A program made the translations under genes and the position numbers. 19,205 nt of DNA, from assembly GCA_031275915.1 (NCBI GenBank), contig JAISOC010000030.1, positions 1 through 19,205 of the forward strand, given 5' to 3'. Shown here piece by piece: positions 16,463 through 19,205 of the stretch. Positions within the stretch are counted from its first letter, which is position 1; every line of letters begins with the position of its first letter. A model generated the notes under the pieces. That model saw only the letters and a program-made list of their open reading frames with translations, did not search any database and was not told where the DNA came from. Origin of the DNA: Holosporales bacterium. Lineage in GTDB: Bacteria > Pseudomonadota > Alphaproteobacteria > RUG11792.

Positions 16463-17122
16463 TCATATTTTCTTCTCTCTTGAAGTGAAATCTCCGACTT
16501 CACAATCACCTTTATATACCCACACTTTAATACCACAAGTCCCGTAGGTTGTCTTTGCAACACCAACACTGAAATCAACATCCGATCTGAAAGTATGAAG
16601 TGGCACCCTTCCCTCTCTATACCATTCCATCCTGGCAATCTCCGCTCCTCCTAGACGTCCACTGATATTACATCTGATTCCATCTGCTCCCAACTTCATA
16701 GCAGACTGCATGGCTCTTTTCATGGCTCTTCTGTAGGACACGCGCTTTTCTATCTGGGAAGCTATATTTTCTGCAATTAAATAAGCGTCAAGCTCAGGCT
16801 TTCTAATATTCGTTATATTGATGGCAACCTCCATCCCAGCTATCTTTGAAATTTCTTTTTTCAATTTTTCAAGGTCAGCTCCTCCTTTCCCTATAAGAGC
16901 TCCTGGACGAGCTGCAAATATTTCAACACTAGCTTTCTTAGCAGGTCTTTCAACAATAACTTTGGAAACTCCGGCATGTGCACAATTTTTTTGTATATAC
17001 TGCCTAATTCTCACATCCTTCAATAATTGATCTGCATAATCTTTTTTGTTGGCATACCACCTAGATTCCCAGGTTCTGAGTATCCCTAATCTCAAACCAA
17101 TTGGATTAACTTTCTGTCCCAT
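16463..17122 (-). CDS. rpsC: 30S ribosomal protein S3
   Basis: S3 lines the mRNA entry site of the small subunit and has helicase activity with S4 and S5. From ATG 17122 the product has 219 residues. It shows [14 protein letters not shown], the KH domain with [57 protein letters not shown] and the C-terminal domain [20 protein letters not shown], with [14 protein letters not shown]. The frame extends to a TTG at 17146, but the MGQKVNP start is invariant and a GAGGG lies 7 nt upstream. It lies 4 nt after rplV. Repeat copy 4 follows. Confidence 0.98.
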   Translation of the reverse strand: MGQKVNPIGLRLGILRTWESRWYANKKDYADQLLKDVRIRQYIQKNCAHAGVSKVIVERPAKKASVEIFAARPGALIGKGGADLEKLKKEISKIAGMEVAINITNIRKPELDAYLIAENIASQIEKRVSYRRAMKRAMQSAMKLGADGIRCNISGRLGGAEIARMEWYREGRVPLHTFRSDVDFSVGVAKTTYGTCGIKVWVYKGDCEVGDFTSREKKI

Positions 17123-17126
17123 GCCT

Positions 17127-17489
17127 CTACCCTCTCTGCTCAACAATTATGCTCAGGTGACTAAAGGGTTTGCGAACGCGGCCTCCCCTTCCCCTACCTC
17201 TCGGATGAAATCTTTTCAGAGTCAGACTATGACCAACATATGCTTCCTTAACATAAAGGTTATCTATATCAAGTCCATGATTATTTTCAGCATTCGCTAT
17301 AGCTGATTGAAGAGTTTTTCTCACTTCAACAGCAATACGTCTTTTGCAATGAGTCAGAGCTCCAATTGCCCTATCTGTTCTCATTCCTCTGATCATAGCC
17401 GCCACTATGTTCAATTTCTCAGGACTAACTCTGATTTTTCTCAAAATTGCTCTGGCTGTGTTGTTATATTCCATATCTATCATCATCAT
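17127..17489 (-). CDS. rplV: 50S ribosomal protein L22
   Basis: L22 reaches into the exit tunnel with a long beta hairpin. The 120-residue product has [20 protein letters not shown], the [20 protein letters not shown] helix, [20 protein letters not shown] and the hairpin-tip [20 protein letters not shown]. Four ATG codons near the start are in frame (17489, 17486, 17483, 17474). The first overlaps the rpsS stop as ATGA and is taken here; the true start could be any of them. Confidence 0.97.
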   Translation of the reverse strand: MMMIDMEYNNTARAILRKIRVSPEKLNIVAAMIRGMRTDRAIGALTHCKRRIAVEVRKTLQSAIANAENNHGLDIDNLYVKEAYVGHSLTLKRFHPRGRGRGGRVRKPFSHLSIIVEQRG

Positions 17490-17761
17490 TTCTTAGCCTT
17501 TTTGTCTGCTCCATGCCCATGATATGTGCGTGTTGGAGCGAATTCACCCAATTTATGGCCAACCATATTTTCATTCACAGACACAGGGATGAATTTTTTC
17601 CCATTGTGAACTCCAAATGTCACTCCAACGAATTGTGGAATGATGGTCGATCTTCTCGACCAAGTTTTTATAACATCGGAACGGCCAGAGGCCTTCACTG
17701 CCTCCGCTTTTTTCAACAGATATCCATCAAAAAAAGGTCCTTTCCAAACTGATCTTGCCAT
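17486..17761 (-). CDS. rpsS: 30S ribosomal protein S19
   Basis: S19 is a head protein of the small subunit paired with S13. The 91-residue product begins [18 protein letters not shown] and has [30 protein letters not shown] and the C-terminal [18 protein letters not shown]. All are family constants. Length is normal. It lies 11 nt after rplB, and its stop overlaps the first rplV ATG. Confidence 0.98.
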   Translation of the reverse strand: MARSVWKGPFFDGYLLKKAEAVKASGRSDVIKTWSRRSTIIPQFVGVTFGVHNGKKFIPVSVNENMVGHKLGEFAPTRTYHGHGADKKAKK

Positions 17762-17772
17762 CTACATTCTCC

Positions 17773-18594
17773 TTATTTTCGCTTTGATATTATATACTGA
17801 TTTGTTCTTTTATTTCTACGGGTTTTCTTTCCTTTCGTGGAAATACCCCATGGAGTCACAGGATGTCTTCCTCCAGAGGTTTTCCCCTCTCCTCCTCCGT
17901 GAGGATGATCAATTGGGTTCATTGCAACTCCTCTGACACACGGCCTTTTACCAAGCCATCTGCTTCTTCCAGCTTTTCCATAGCTTCTATTTTGATGATC
18001 AGGATTCGAGACAACTCCAATGGTAGCTATGCAGTCTCCACTAACAAGTCTCTGTTCTCCTGATGGAAGCCTTAAAATTATATACACTCCATCCCTTCCA
18101 ACTATCTGAACTCCTGCTCCAGCAGATCTAGCCATCTGAGCTCCTTTCCCGATTTTGAGTTCAACATTGTGTACAACAGTTCCAACAGGAATATTCTTCA
18201 AAAGCATAGTATTGCCATTTTTTATATCTGCTTTATCAGAGGAAATAACTCTGTCTCCAACTTTTAATTTCTGAGGAGCTATGATGTATTTGTATTCATT
18301 GTCAGTGTATTTCAAAAGGGCTATGAAAGAAGTCCTATTTGGATCATATTCAATTCTTTCAACGACTGCTTCTGTATCTTTCTTATCTCTGAGGAAATCA
18401 ATAATTCTATATCTTTGCTTATGACCCCCTCCCCTATTCCAAACAGTTATGTGACCATGATTGTTCCGACCAGCCCTATCCAACTTTCTTTCTGTTAGCT
18501 TCTTTAATGGTTTTCCACGCCAAAGCTCGGATCTATCAATATTAACAAGCTGCCTCTGAGAAGTTGTGATAGATTTATATTGTTTCAGTGCCAT
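17773..18594 (-). CDS. rplB: 50S ribosomal protein L2
   Basis: L2 is a primary 23S rRNA-binding protein needed for subunit association and peptidyl transfer. The 273-residue product has the OB-fold part ([35 protein letters not shown]), the SH3-like part ([25 protein letters not shown]) and the signature [20 protein letters not shown] with the conserved histidine. AGGAG lies 11 nt before the ATG. It is the first ribosomal gene of the cluster in this window. The gene upstream is not rplW but a small lipoprotein, and the intervening 289 bases hold repeat copy 5 with a promoter aimed at rplB. Confidence 0.98.
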   Translation of the reverse strand: MALKQYKSITTSQRQLVNIDRSELWRGKPLKKLTERKLDRAGRNNHGHITVWNRGGGHKQRYRIIDFLRDKKDTEAVVERIEYDPNRTSFIALLKYTDNEYKYIIAPQKLKVGDRVISSDKADIKNGNTMLLKNIPVGTVVHNVELKIGKGAQMARSAGAGVQIVGRDGVYIILRLPSGEQRLVSGDCIATIGVVSNPDHQNRSYGKAGRSRWLGKRPCVRGVAMNPIDHPHGGGEGKTSGGRHPVTPWGISTKGKKTRRNKRTNQYIISKRK

Positions 18595-18641
18595 TTTACA
18601 ATTTGCTCCTGTGTTGATTTATGTTTCATTTTACTTGAAAC

Positions 18642-18854
18642 GTATTTTTTTCCTTTTTGGAGGAACTCCATTATACCGATTACCTCCGTTCGTCTGTCAA
18701 GGATCACTTCGTTCTCCTCCTTGACAGACACTTCGGTAATCTGTTCACGTTTTTTCGTTCCAAAAAGGAAAAATACTAGGGGGATAAGAGAAGGTATATA
18801 CATAGGTGTGTAAGCTTGCTCACTTCGCTCGCTGGCGCTACCTCTGGCAATGTT
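18642..18854 (+). repeat. Two-module palindromic repeat, copy 5
   Basis: Module A is 18642-18777 and module B about 18806-18854. The middle stem is GATTACC (18678-18684) with GGTAATC (18735-18741). The inner stem is GTCTGTCAAGGA (18692-18703) with TCCTTGACAGAC (18718-18729). Its orientation is opposite to copies 2-4, so its internal promoter points at rplB. Module B has several substitutions (CGCTCGCTGGCGC) relative to the others. Confidence 0.92.
18670..18700 (-). promoter_or_regulatory. Consensus sigma-70 hexamers in repeat copy 5, candidate promoter of rplB cluster
   Basis: On the minus strand a perfect TTGACA (18695-18700) and a perfect TATAAT (18670-18675) are 19 bp apart and point at rplB. 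Transcription would begin near 18663, giving a leader of about 70 nt. The leader's first bases can fold as GGAG-TTC-CTCC, and it contains the rplB ribosome-binding site. No better promoter is visible in the gap. The hexamers are read directly; use in vivo is inferred. Confidence 0.55.
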
Positions 18855-18883
18855 GCATGGAAAATATGAAGATATCGCTATAG

Positions 18884-19192
18884 TCATAGTCCTGCTCCAG
18901 AGTCAATTTTATTATCATCTAATAATCTAGCCATTGCCTTACCATAGGGATCTAATACTCGCCTTTCCATTTTTTGAAAATGTATTTTTCGCTTTTCTTC
19001 CTTTGAAAAAATGCCTGCCTCTTTTTTTGTTAAATTTTCACCAGTAACATTCACATTTTTTAAACTCAACAATTGATTATCAATTGCATCAGCAGACCCC
19101 ACAGTTCGTTGAGTCTTTGATTCCGCCTTTTCGCCTTTTCTTCCATTTGAACAAGCACAAAGAAACAGAAATGAAAATACTGCACACGCCAT
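18884..19192 (-). CDS. Small lipoprotein of unknown function (start may lie outside window)
   Basis: I do not recognise the family. From ATG 19192 the product has 102 residues. It opens with a hydrophobic stretch MACAVFSFLFLCACSNG that ends in a lipobox-like LCAC, so the mature protein would be lipid-anchored from that cysteine. The mature part is charged and probably helical (KKEAGIFSKEEKRKIHFQ, MERRVLDPYGKAMARLLDDN). The signal lacks the usual basic N-terminus, and the frame stays open upstream to the window edge, so a longer N-terminus is possible. It is co-directional with rplB, where rplW is normally found. Confidence 0.6.
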   Translation of the reverse strand: MACAVFSFLFLCACSNGRKGEKAESKTQRTVGSADAIDNQLLSLKNVNVTGENLTKKEAGIFSKEEKRKIHFQKMERRVLDPYGKAMARLLDDNKIDSGAGL

Positions 19193-19205
19193 GAATTCAA
19201 CTGTA

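Noticed and set aside
304..18854. CRISPR array
   Set aside because: The repeats are about 205 bp, widely scattered, in both orientations and without regular spacers or cas genes.
18585..18887. 100-codon minus-strand ORF between the lipoprotein gene and rplB, and a 77-codon plus-strand ORF at 18580-18813
   Set aside because: Both are readings of repeat copy 5, and the coding frame differs from those of the other copies.

Overview
The window comes from an AT-rich alphaproteobacterium. The evidence is the rpsM-adk-secY order, an alphaproteobacterial type of RNA polymerase alpha N-terminus, dnaG directly upstream of rpoD, and a BamE of the alphaproteobacterial kind. The AT-rich coding, many palindromic repeats and an IS630 remnant would suit a host-associated or intracellular lineage (Rickettsiales/Holosporales-like), but that is inference.

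Layout. Positions 2-151 hold the end of an IS630-type transposase (+). Positions 152-626 are non-coding and hold repeat copy 1 inside a 23-bp inverted repeat. Positions 627-4172 are dnaG-rpoD (-). Positions 4200-5456 are a CPA2 (Kef-type) cation/proton antiporter (+), convergent with bamE (5469-5945, -). From 18594 down to 6181 (-) runs one long ribosomal cluster: rplB, rpsS, rplV, rpsC, rplP, rpmC, rpsQ, rplN, rplX, rplE, rpsN, rpsH, rplF, rplR, rpsE, a possible 38-residue small ORF, rpmD, rplO, secY, adk, rpsM, rpsK, rpoA, rplQ. Upstream of rplB is an unrecognised small lipoprotein, where rplW, rplD, rplC and rpsJ would normally lie.

Most unusual content. Five copies of a roughly 205-bp, two-module element occupy nearly every large gap. 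Module A (about 135 bp) is a long imperfect palindrome. Its stems change on both arms together between copies, and one side carries near-consensus sigma-70 hexamers (TTGACA/TTGACC, 19 bp, TATAAT/TACAAT). Module B (about 45 bp) is a conserved GC-rich tail. Copy 5 points its promoter at rplB and may drive the whole ribosomal cluster. Copies 2-4 sit inside or at the end of the cluster with the promoter antisense. Copy 2 runs into bamE and appears to encode part of its signal peptide. Two further oddities are a lysine-rich 119-residue N-terminal extension on ribosomal protein L30, and the small ORF joined by ATGA overlaps to rpsE and rpmD.

The genes mostly serve information processing (primase, sigma factor, ribosome, RNA polymerase alpha), with protein export (SecY), outer-membrane assembly (BamE), nucleotide balance (Adk) and ion homeostasis. 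All calls come from reading the sequence; no database search was run.
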